Shown here piece after piece: positions 13,661-19,934 of a stretch of DNA of 20,799 nucleotides. Source of the DNA: CAYRIY01 sp964424335 (GTDB taxonomy: Bacteria > Bacillota > Limnochordia > DTU080 > RSA5); NCBI GenBank assembly GCA_964424335.1, contig CAYRIY010000066.1, forward strand, positions 1 to 20,799, given 5' to 3'. Every line of letters starts with the position of its first letter. Within the stretch, counting starts at the first letter, position 1. The notes beneath the pieces were generated by a model. It was not told where the DNA came from. It saw nothing but the letters and a program-made list of their open reading frames with translations, and searched no databases. The position numbers and the translations under genes are program-made.

Positions 13661-14458
13661 ATGGTTCAACCTGCAAGGACGCTTGAAGGTTGGTATGCGC
13701 TGCACGACGTGCGCGAAGTCGACTGGAGCGCGTGGGGGAGCCTTGCTCCGGACAAAAAGTCCGAACTCCTAAGTCGCGTGAGCGAGTATTTGGCCGATGC
13801 GGTCGCGGTCCGCGACGACAAGGAAGGGAGCTCGGCGGTGTACGCCTTGATGGGGCACAAGGGAGACCTCATGCTCTTGCACCTAAGGCCGACCATGGAC
13901 GCGCTGCTCGCGCTCGATGCCGGCCTATCGAGCACCGGCCTAGGCGCCGTCACGAGGAGGAAATACTCGTTTGTCTCTGTTGCGGAGCTTGGCCAGTACA
14001 CGACGGAACCTTCGTCCGGCGAGCCCGATCCAAAGCGACAGGCGTTCATCGAGCGGCGGCTCAAACCTGCGATTCCCAACGTGCGCTACGTCTCCTTTTA
14101 CCCGATGAACAAGCGGCGCGGCGAGCAACACAACTGGTACACGCTCGAACTGGACGTACGTCGAGACCTCATGTACGGTCACGGCGCCATCGGCCGGGCC
14201 TACCGCGGGCAGGTGCAGCAGATGATTTCGGGTTCGATGGGGTTTGACGACTGGGAATGGGGCGTCACACTCTTTGCGGCGGACCCGTTGCCCATCAAAA
14301 AGATCGTCCAAGAGATGCGCTATGACGAAGCGAGCTCCATTTACGGCGAGTTTGGGCCGTTTTATTTTGGGCTGCGCATCGAGCCCGATGCAGTCGGATC
14401 GCTCTTTGAGGGCCGTCCTATTTTAGCGCAGACTGGGGGGCTCACCGGTGGCGAATGA
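13661..14458 (+). CDS. chdC: coproheme decarboxylase (ChdC/HemQ)
   Basis: It converts coproheme III to haem b in the last step of the Gram-positive haem pathway, by two oxidative decarboxylations with H2O2. Compared with the Geobacillus enzyme, the key residues are present at a constant +2 offset: Tyr147 (FYPMNKRR), Lys151, proximal His174 (YGHGAIGRAYRG) and distal Gln187 (QVQQMISGSMGFDDWEWG). The 265-residue length is usual. ATG 13661 has AGAGGTGA 7 bases upstream. The end overlaps the next gene by 11 bases, giving translational coupling. No other haem genes are in this window. Confidence 0.95.
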   Translation: MVQPARTLEGWYALHDVREVDWSAWGSLAPDKKSELLSRVSEYLADAVAVRDDKEGSSAVYALMGHKGDLMLLHLRPTMDALLALDAGLSSTGLGAVTRRKYSFVSVAELGQYTTEPSSGEPDPKRQAFIERRLKPAIPNVRYVSFYPMNKRRGEQHNWYTLELDVRRDLMYGHGAIGRAYRGQVQQMISGSMGFDDWEWGVTLFAADPLPIKKIVQEMRYDEASSIYGEFGPFYFGLRIEPDAVGSLFEGRPILAQTGGLTGGE

Positions 14459-15230
14459 CGACACCTACTTGACCAACCATGCCAAGGCGGCGCTCGGGCG
14501 CGGTGAATCGGTGGTCGGCACCATGGTGTGCGAACTTCGATCCATCGCGGTGCCGCGCATGTTGGCTCAAGGTGGCATGCAGTTTGTGATCTTCGACACC
14601 GAGCACGGTGTCTTTTCGCCCGAAAGCATCGCCGATCTCGCCGCGGCTTCTCGCTTAGCCGGGATCACGCCGATCGTTCGCATTCCTGAAATCCGCAAGG
14701 AGGCGGTGAGCAGGACGCTCGACCTTGGCGCGCAAGGGCTCCTCGTTCCCCAAGTGCGGCACGAGGACGAGGTGGTAGAAGTCGTGCGCTACGCCAAGTA
14801 CTCGCCCGTCGGGGAGCGGGGTGTCGCCTTGGGACGGACGCATTCAAACTACCGCAAGGGCGACGCCGCCGAATGGATGGCCAGGCTCAACGTGAGCACG
14901 ATGGTCATTGTGCAGATCGAGACGTCCGAGGCGGTCGACCGGCTCGATGCGATCGCTTCCGTCGCCGGAGTGGACGCGCTTTTCATCGGACCCAACGACC
15001 TTGCGAGCTCACTTGGGGTGCCGGGGCGGCTCGATCACCCCCGCATGGTCGAGGTATTTGAGCGCGTGATCGAGGTGTGCCGCGCACGGGGAATCGCCGC
15101 GGGCGTCCACCTCTTCGACGTCGAGGCGGCCAAGGCTTGGATGGCAAAGGGCATTCGTTTGGTCACAATCAGCAATGACATCACCATGATCGTGGAGGGG
15201 GCTCGGTCGATCGTTCAAGGTGTGGCGTGA
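14448..15230 (+). CDS. HpcH/HpaI-type class II aldolase
   Basis: This belongs to the pyruvate aldolases related to HpaI and 2-dehydro-3-deoxyglucarate aldolase, which split 2-keto-3-deoxy or 4-hydroxy-2-oxo acids to pyruvate and an aldehyde with a divalent metal. Visible are FDTEHG (His53), Arg78 in IVRIPE, VPQVRHEDEVVEVVRYAKYS, and metal ligands Glu158 (VQIETSEAV) and Asp184 (FIGPNDLASSLG). The length of 260 residues is right. GTG 14448 lies inside the end of chdC, with a G-rich stretch ahead, so it is probably coupled to chdC. The link to haem synthesis is not obvious. The exact substrate is unknown. Confidence 0.9.
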   Translation: MANDDTYLTNHAKAALGRGESVVGTMVCELRSIAVPRMLAQGGMQFVIFDTEHGVFSPESIADLAAASRLAGITPIVRIPEIRKEAVSRTLDLGAQGLLVPQVRHEDEVVEVVRYAKYSPVGERGVALGRTHSNYRKGDAAEWMARLNVSTMVIVQIETSEAVDRLDAIASVAGVDALFIGPNDLASSLGVPGRLDHPRMVEVFERVIEVCRARGIAAGVHLFDVEAAKAWMAKGIRLVTISNDITMIVEGARSIVQGVA

Positions 15231-15254
15231 TTCCAGGTTGAAATGTACCTGGAA
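15231..15254 (+). terminator. 8-bp inverted repeat directly after the aldolase stop
   Basis: TTCCAGGT (15231-15238) and ACCTGGAA (15247-15254) pair perfectly around 8 nt, starting on the base after the stop codon. No T-run follows, so termination is uncertain. Confidence 0.4.
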
Positions 15255-15344
15255 GTTGGTGGCATTCGCACCTTATCCGATCGATCGGCTTGTGGTTATA
15301 GTGGAGTCGACAAGGAGTGTCGAAAAGAGGAGGAGGATCTCCAA

Positions 15345-18077
15345 ATGAACCGACCACAGGTATTTCCCCCACCGATCCCTCAACATCCCCCTTTGAACGG
15401 CCAGGTGCTCCTAAGGGACGGCAGGTCCGCATTTCTTAGAAGGGCTCACGAGGGCGACCTCGAGTCCTTGCAGCGCCTTGTAGAACGCGCGTCCCCCGAA
15501 TCCTTATACTTTCGGTTTTTCGGCGGAATCAAAGCCAACCAGGACGCCGCTCGGTCGCTGCTCGCACAGTCGTCGGACGACGGCGCCATCGGAACGACGC
15601 TCGTCGTCACGGTAGGAGACGATCACAACGAAGAGGTCGTCGGCATCGGCGGCTACACTCAGTCGGGAAAGAGCGAGGCGGAAGTGGGCTTTTTGGTGCG
15701 CGACGACTACCATGGAAAGGGAATCGGGACCCTTCTCCTCGAACGATTGGCGCTCGCGGCCGAAGACCAAGGAATCTCCCGCTTGAACGCGTTTGTGTTG
15801 CCCGACAACCAAAAGATGCTTGAAGTCTTTCAATACAGCGGGTTTGAGGTGACGCGCCGCTACGAAGGTGGCGAGGTGCAGATCTCGCTTGACATCGAGC
15901 CGACCCAGGCGAGCGTCGAGCTTTCCGAGGAGCGGGATCGCCAAGCGACCCGGGCCTCGCTCGAGGCATTCTTTAGGCCGAGGTCGGTAGCGGTGATCGG
16001 GGCTTCTCGCCAGCCGGGCAGCATCGGCTATCGCGTGCTCCACAACCTTATCTCGTCAGGCTTTCAAGGCCCGGTCTTTCCGATCAACCCCAAAGCGACG
16101 GTCGTCGGTTCGATCATGGCGTACCCTTCCGTCAAGGACGTGCCCCACGACGTCGACCTCGCGGTGATCGCGGTGCCGCAGCCGGCGGTGCTCTCCGTCG
16201 TCGACGACTGTGCCGCAAAAGGTGTTCGAGCGCTCGTCATCCTCACCGCCGGCTTTGCCGAGACGGGTCCCGAGGGGAAGGAGCTCCAAGACCGACTGGT
16301 GCGCAAAGTGCGCGGCTACGGCATGCGCATGGTCGGCCCAAACTGCCTCGGACTCCTCAACATGAGCGACGGCGTTCGGCTAAATGCCACCTTTTCGCCG
16401 ACATCCCCGCCGCCAGGGCGCGTGGCGATGTCGTCGCAAAGCGGCGCCCTTGGCCTTGCCATCATCGAGTACGCCCGGGAGATCGGCCTTGGGCTCTCGT
16501 CGTTCGTGAGCATCGGCAACAAAGCGGACGTTTCCAGCAACGATCTCATCCAGTACTGGGAGGACGATCCGGACACCGGACTTATCTTGCTCTATCTCGA
16601 GTCTTTCGGCAATCCCCGCCGGTTCTCTCGCATCGCCCGGCGCGTTGGACGAAAAAAGCCGATCCTTGCAGTAAAGAGCGGCCGCACGTCGGCCGGGCAG
16701 CGTGCGGCAGGCTCACACACGGCGGCACTTGCAGGCAGCGATGTCGGCGCGGACGCCCTCTTTAGACAGGCGGGCGTGATTCGGGTCGACACGATGGAGG
16801 AAATGTTCGACGTCGCGTCGCTCCTCGCGCACCAGCCCGTGCCGACCGGCAACCGTGTTGCCATTCTCACCAACGCAGGCGGTCCCGGTATCCTGTGCGC
16901 AGACACGTGCGAGGCGGAGGGCCTCAGGCTTCCGACGCTGAGCGATGAGTCGCAACAAGCGCTGAGGGCGTTCCTACCCGCGACGGCAAGCGTTGCCAAC
17001 CCGGTCGATATGGTGGCTTCGGCGAGCGCCGACGACTACCGGAGGGCTCTGCCGATCCTGCTCGACGATCCAAACGTCGACGCCGTCATCACGATCTTTA
17101 TCCCGACCGGCGCCGTCGACGCCGAGACCGTCAGCGCGAGCATCAAGGCCGGACGAGAGAGCGCCAAGACCGGTCGGGAGAAGCCGCTGCTCGCCTGTTT
17201 CATGGGCCATCGGGGTATGACCTCGCCCCTTGCGGACCCAAGCGAAGCCATTCCGTCCTACCGGTTTCCGGAGTCGGCCGCCAGGGCGCTCGCCCGGGCC
17301 GCAGAGTACGGGACGTGGCTGCGCAGACCGCATGGCGTGATTCCCGCCCTTCCGGGGATCGATGTCGAAAGAGCCCGACGTGTGTGCGACAGGGCCTTGT
17401 CACAGAGAGGCGAGGGTTGGCTGCTTCAAGACGAAGTAAACGAAGTGCTGGAGGCCTTCGGGATTCCGATGACGCCGTCCATTCTCTGTCGGACGGCTTC
17501 GGAGGCGGCCGAGGCAGCTCAAAAAGTCGGCTTTCCCGTGGCGGTGAAGCTTGCTTCGGCGACGTTGGTCCACAAGACGGAGTGGAACGGCGTCCGACTC
17601 AACCTGGAGACCCCAGGCGAGGTCGAAGAGGCCTTTGGTCAGATCGCCCGCACGCTCGAGGCAGCGGGGCGGCTCGACGAAATGCTCGGCGTGGTCGTCC
17701 AACCGATGATCAAGGGCGGCGTCGAGGCGATGGTCGGCGTGACCCAAGACCCGAGCTTTGGTCCTCTCGTAGCATTTGGACTTGGCGGGGTGACGGTCGA
17801 GCTCCTTGGCGACGTCGTCTTCCGCATCACGCCGCTTACGGATCAAGATGCCGATGAGATGATCCGCGGGATTCGTGGGTACAAGCTGCTCGACGGGTAT
17901 CGCGGGGCGCCGAAGTCGGACAAGGAAGCAGTCCAAGACATCCTGCTGCGCGTGTCGCGCCTCGTTGACGAGGTGCCAGAGATCGTAGACCTCGACTTCA
18001 ACCCGGTCAAGGTGCTCGAAGAAGGAAAAGGCGCCATCGTTTTGGACGCACGGATCATGGTCCGGCGAGAGGGGTAA
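15345..18077 (+). CDS. GNAT acetyltransferase fused to ADP-forming acyl-CoA synthetase
   Basis: A 910-residue fusion. Residues 20-185 form a GNAT domain with the acetyl-CoA loop HGKGIGTLLL at 123-132. Residues 207-330 are a CoA-binding domain (SVAVIGASRQPGSIGYRVL). Succinyl-CoA-ligase-like domains follow, with GSHTAALAG containing His458. Residues 690-905 are an ATP-grasp domain (VAVKLASATLVHKTEWNGV, His743). The family includes Pat/PatZ-type protein lysine acetyltransferases, where GNAT is usually C-terminal. Here it is N-terminal and the synthetase His is kept, so real acyl-CoA synthetase activity is possible. ATG 15345 follows AGGAGG at good spacing, so the 34 further in-frame residues upstream are not used. 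It is monocistronic, ending at a strong terminator. Confidence 0.92.
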   Translation: MNRPQVFPPPIPQHPPLNGQVLLRDGRSAFLRRAHEGDLESLQRLVERASPESLYFRFFGGIKANQDAARSLLAQSSDDGAIGTTLVVTVGDDHNEEVVGIGGYTQSGKSEAEVGFLVRDDYHGKGIGTLLLERLALAAEDQGISRLNAFVLPDNQKMLEVFQYSGFEVTRRYEGGEVQISLDIEPTQASVELSEERDRQATRASLEAFFRPRSVAVIGASRQPGSIGYRVLHNLISSGFQGPVFPINPKATVVGSIMAYPSVKDVPHDVDLAVIAVPQPAVLSVVDDCAAKGVRALVILTAGFAETGPEGKELQDRLVRKVRGYGMRMVGPNCLGLLNMSDGVRLNATFSPTSPPPGRVAMSSQSGALGLAIIEYAREIGLGLSSFVSIGNKADVSSNDLIQYWEDDPDTGLILLYLESFGNPRRFSRIARRVGRKKPILAVKSGRTSAGQRAAGSHTAALAGSDVGADALFRQAGVIRVDTMEEMFDVASLLAHQPVPTGNRVAILTNAGGPGILCADTCEAEGLRLPTLSDESQQALRAFLPATASVANPVDMVASASADDYRRALPILLDDPNVDAVITIFIPTGAVDAETVSASIKAGRESAKTGREKPLLACFMGHRGMTSPLADPSEAIPSYRFPESAARALARAAEYGTWLRRPHGVIPALPGIDVERARRVCDRALSQRGEGWLLQDEVNEVLEAFGIPMTPSILCRTASEAAEAAQKVGFPVAVKLASATLVHKTEWNGVRLNLETPGEVEEAFGQIARTLEAAGRLDEMLGVVVQPMIKGGVEAMVGVTQDPSFGPLVAFGLGGVTVELLGDVVFRITPLTDQDADEMIRGIRGYKLLDGYRGAPKSDKEAVQDILLRVSRLVDEVPEIVDLDFNPVKVLEEGKGAIVLDARIMVRREG

Positions 18078-18086
18078 CGTACAAGA

Positions 18087-18128
18087 AAACGATCAAGACC
18101 AGCCAACGTGGGCTGGTCTTGATCGTTT
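18087..18128. terminator. bidirectional Rho-independent terminator, perfect 18-bp stem
   Basis: AAACGATCAAGACCAGCC (18087-18104) pairs perfectly with GGCTGGTCTTGATCGTTT (18111-18128) around a 6-nt loop. Its T-rich ends on both strands serve the GNAT/synthetase gene (plus) and the tRNA-Ser transcripts (minus). Confidence 0.93.
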
Positions 18129-18141
18129 GTGCTTAATGGTC

Positions 18142-18231
18142 TGGCGGAGGAGGAGGGATTCGAACCCTCGTCACCCGTTAAGGTGGCACGATTTCCAGTC
18201 GTGTGCGCTAGGCCAACTACGCGACTCCTCC
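18142..18231 (-). tRNA. tRNA-Ser (anticodon GGA)
   Basis: A class II tRNA of 90 nt with an encoded CCA. The acceptor stem is GGAGGAG/CTCCTCC with discriminator G. The anticodon stem-loop is CACGA-CTGGAAA-TCGTG (anticodon GGA, reading UCC/UCU). A long serine variable arm is present, and the T-arm is GAGGG-TTCGAAT-CCCTC. It is one base from the next serine tRNA and ends 13 bases before the bidirectional terminator. Confidence 0.95.
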
Positions 18232-18232
18232 A

Positions 18233-18287
18233 TGGCGGAAGGGGAGGGATTTGAACCCTCGAGGCGCCTTGCGACGCCTAACGGTTT
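18233..18287 (-). tRNA. partial tRNA-Ser (3' 55 nt), cut by the assembly gap
   Basis: The 55 bases are identical to the 3' part (variable arm, T-arm, acceptor strand, CCA) of the tRNA-Ser(CGA) at 18388-18479. The sequence breaks into N just before the anticodon loop, so the anticodon cannot be read. It is either a second serine tRNA or the same gene written twice because overlapping contig ends were not merged. Confidence 0.6.
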
Positions 18288-18387
18288 NNNNNNNNNNNNN
18301 NNNNNNNNNNNNNNNNNNNNNNNNNNNNNNNNNNNNNNNNNNNNNNNNNNNNNNNNNNNNNNNNNNNNNNNNNNNNNNNNNNNNNNN
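18288..18387. other. assembly gap (100 N)
   Basis: Exactly 100 N, the conventional length for a gap of unknown size. Any reading frame crossing it is meaningless. Confidence 1.
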
Positions 18388-18479
18388 TGGCGGAAGGGGA
18401 GGGATTTGAACCCTCGAGGCGCCTTGCGACGCCTAACGGTTTTCGAGACCGCCTCTTTCGGCCGCTCAGACACCCTTCC
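18388..18479 (-). tRNA. tRNA-Ser (anticodon CGA)
   Basis: A class II tRNA of 92 nt with CCA. The acceptor stem is GGAAGGG/CCCTTCC. The anticodon arm is GCGGT-CTCGAAA-ACCGT (anticodon CGA, reading UCG). A long variable arm and the T-arm GAGGG-TTCAAAT-CCCTC are present. Its first 14 bases are also the last codons of tadA on the same strand. Confidence 0.95.
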
Positions 18480-18942
18480 GTATGCGAAGTTGACGAAAAA
18501 AAGCCTGCATGAGGTCGGCGCAATCCTCCCGCAGCACCCCTGCAGTCACGTCAACTCGGTGGTTAAGCCTCGGGTCCCGGACCAAGTCAAAGAGCGAATC
18601 AACTGCGCCCGCCTTTGGATCAGCCGCACCGTAGACCAGGCGATCGATCCGAGCCATGACAAGGGCTCCGGCACACATCGGGCAGGGCTCAATTGTAACA
18701 TAGAGGGTGCAACCTGTCAATCGCCACGAGCCCAGTGTTTGAGCCGCTTCGCGGATCGCGACGACCTCTGCGTGGGCGACGGGATCGTTGTCGCGCTCTC
18801 GGAGATTGTGGCCCCTGCCGACCACGCGCCCTTCGTAGACGACCACCGATCCGATCGGGATTTCGCCGATTGCGTAGGCCTTTCGACCCTGTTCGAGCGC
18901 CTCCTGCATAAAGGAGAGATCGACTTGGTGTTGGTCCGTCAT
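18466..18942 (-). CDS. tadA: tRNA-specific adenosine deaminase
   Basis: It deaminates A34 of tRNA-Arg(ACG) to inosine. The zinc site is complete: HAE at 57-59 (His57 ligand, Glu59 proton shuttle) and PCPMC (Cys87, Cys90). GEIPIGSVVV, the NDP segment (residues 52-54) and CADLMQAFFRQLR are typical. ATG 18942 gives 158 residues. TTG 18945 is slightly better spaced from AAGGAG and is an equally good choice. The last codons and stop (RKGV-stop) lie within the 5' end of tRNA-Ser(CGA), so RNase P maturation of the tRNA would cut the tadA message at its 3' end. In B. subtilis tadA also lies near a serine tRNA. Confidence 0.93.
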   Translation of the reverse strand: MTDQHQVDLSFMQEALEQGRKAYAIGEIPIGSVVVYEGRVVGRGHNLRERDNDPVAHAEVVAIREAAQTLGSWRLTGCTLYVTIEPCPMCAGALVMARIDRLVYGAADPKAGAVDSLFDLVRDPRLNHRVDVTAGVLREDCADLMQAFFRQLRIRKGV

Positions 18943-18976
18943 CAACCGGCGCTCCTTGTGGGACTTGCGTCGCGGC

Positions 18977-19001
18977 AAAACCCGCAGCGTGCGGCTGCGG
19001 G
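18977..19001 (-). terminator. terminator hairpin between the hypothetical operon and tadA
   Basis: CCCGCAGC (18981-18988) and GCTGCGGG (18994-19001) form an 8-bp GC stem with a 5-nt loop. On the minus strand TTTTGCC follows. It can end the upstream two-gene operon. Because a tadA promoter candidate lies upstream of it, it may also act as an attenuator. Confidence 0.65.
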
Positions 19002-19016
19002 AGATGTCTTACACTC

Positions 19017-19046
19017 ATTTTACCACAGGAAGGCAACGGTGATGAA
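19017..19046 (-). promoter_or_regulatory. candidate extended -10 promoter for tadA
   Basis: TGGTAAAAT on the minus strand (-10 TAAAAT at 19017-19022) with a weak -35 TTCATC (19041-19046) 18 bp away. The predicted start of RNA is near 19010, only about 8 bases before the terminator-like hairpin. Confidence 0.4.
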
Positions 19047-19064
19047 GCAGCATATGGCGTTGCG

Positions 19065-19262
19065 TTACCTGTGTGGCGCCTTTCGCTTTTTCCGGTCGTT
19101 TTCTCCGGCAAAATCGGACGCGTCGCCCGTATCAAAGATCTCGCCATCGTCCGGGTTGTCTAAGGCGTTCAACATCTCGCCGGTTTGGGCATGCATCTGG
19201 TGCTCCAAGCCGCTGGTCCGGGCCTTGTCGTCTTTCTTTTTGTCCCGCGAGCGGATCGCCAA
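19065..19262 (-). CDS. small charged hypothetical protein (65 aa)
   Basis: TTG 19262 follows AGGAGG by 8 bases, which supports this start strongly. The ribosome site overlaps the stop of the upstream gene (TAAAGGAGG). The product has basic ends (MAIRSRDKKKDDK and NDRKKRKAPHR) around an acidic centre (NPDDGEIFDTGDASDF), with no hydrophobic segment, so it is probably disordered. It is the second gene of a two-gene operon with the membrane protein at 19277-19789. Family not recognised. Confidence 0.65.
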   Translation of the reverse strand: MAIRSRDKKKDDKARTSGLEHQMHAQTGEMLNALDNPDDGEIFDTGDASDFAGENDRKKRKAPHR

Positions 19263-19276
19263 TTACGCTGCCTCCT

Positions 19277-19789
19277 TTAGTCGTCTTCTCCAGTTTGAAG
19301 CCTGCCTCGACGGGTGTCATCGTACTTTTCGATCAGGCCGCGCATCAGATCGACGTTCTCTCTTGCTTGGGACGCATCCCGGTCTTGAATCTGTGTGCGC
19401 GTGCTGCTAATTGCCCGGTCAAATTGATTCACATCGGAGGTCGTCCACATTTGGTCCCCGGCATTGGCCCGCATGGGCGTCTTAAATGAGACCCAGCGTT
19501 GCATGATTTCTTGAACCTCTCGCTCGGCCTCTTGCCAATCGGTCTCTTGGAGCGGGTCCTTTGAAAGCGTTCGGTCGAGCTCGTCGACCGCGCCCCGCAC
19601 TTCGGAGAGGTCGGCCGCATCACGCGTGGCGGAATTGCCCGGCATGCGTTGGTCGATGCGGGTGCCGGACGGGCCTTGTGGGCTCCCTCGCTCCAGGCCG
19701 CGCTGGTCGAGGAACAGCGCGAGCGCCCCGGCGAGCAAGACGACTGCAACGATCATCGTAATGCGACGAGCTTTCCTATCTAACGCCAC
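19277..19789 (-). CDS. membrane-anchored hypothetical protein (170 aa), possibly DUF4363-like
   Basis: GTG 19789 has GGTGGGG upstream and gives a normal anchor: a basic start (MALDRKARR), a transmembrane helix at about residues 10-28 (ITMIVAVVLLAGALALFL), then an extracytoplasmic part. The latter is mostly helical (SEVRGAVDELDRTL, DWQEAEREVQEIMQRWVSF, FDRAISSTRTQIQDRDASQA). The pattern of spaced Trp and paired amphipathic helices recalls DUF4363 proteins, but I cannot confirm that. The 43 further in-frame residues upstream are unlike a leader and are not used. It heads an operon with the 65-residue gene 14 bases downstream. Confidence 0.7.
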   Translation of the reverse strand: MALDRKARRITMIVAVVLLAGALALFLDQRGLERGSPQGPSGTRIDQRMPGNSATRDAADLSEVRGAVDELDRTLSKDPLQETDWQEAEREVQEIMQRWVSFKTPMRANAGDQMWTTSDVNQFDRAISSTRTQIQDRDASQARENVDLMRGLIEKYDDTRRGRLQTGEDD

Positions 19790-19852
19790 TTGTCCCCACC
19801 TCGACGTTAGATTTGCCCGTGTATGATCGCGGATAAAGCTGACGAATTGAGG

Positions 19853-19898
19853 AAAAACGCGTGCAAGGTCGGTTCGTTGATGGACCTCGCACGCGTTT
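19853..19898 (-). terminator. terminator of the solute-binding protein gene
   Basis: AAACGCGTGC (19855-19864) pairs with GCACGCGTTT (19889-19898). The stem extends inward over AGGTC/GACCT past one mismatch. On the minus strand the 3' arm ends in TTTTTCC. It lies 37 bases after the stop. Confidence 0.85.
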
Positions 19899-19934
19899 GC
19901 TGCTCGTTTGTGCTTCAACGATATGGGCGCTCGA

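Larger units (their letters stand above)
18233..18442 (+). repeat. 55-bp exact direct repeat flanking the N gap
   Basis: Bases 18233-18287 and 18388-18442 are identical over 55 bp and abut the run of N on both sides. This is what is left when a scaffolder joins contigs that overlap by one assembly k-mer of 55. It may therefore be artificial. Confidence 0.9.

Noticed and set aside
18127..19410. 427-codon plus-strand frame across the tRNAs, the N gap and tadA
   Set aside because: It is translation through tRNA genes and 100 N, antisense to tadA; an artefact.
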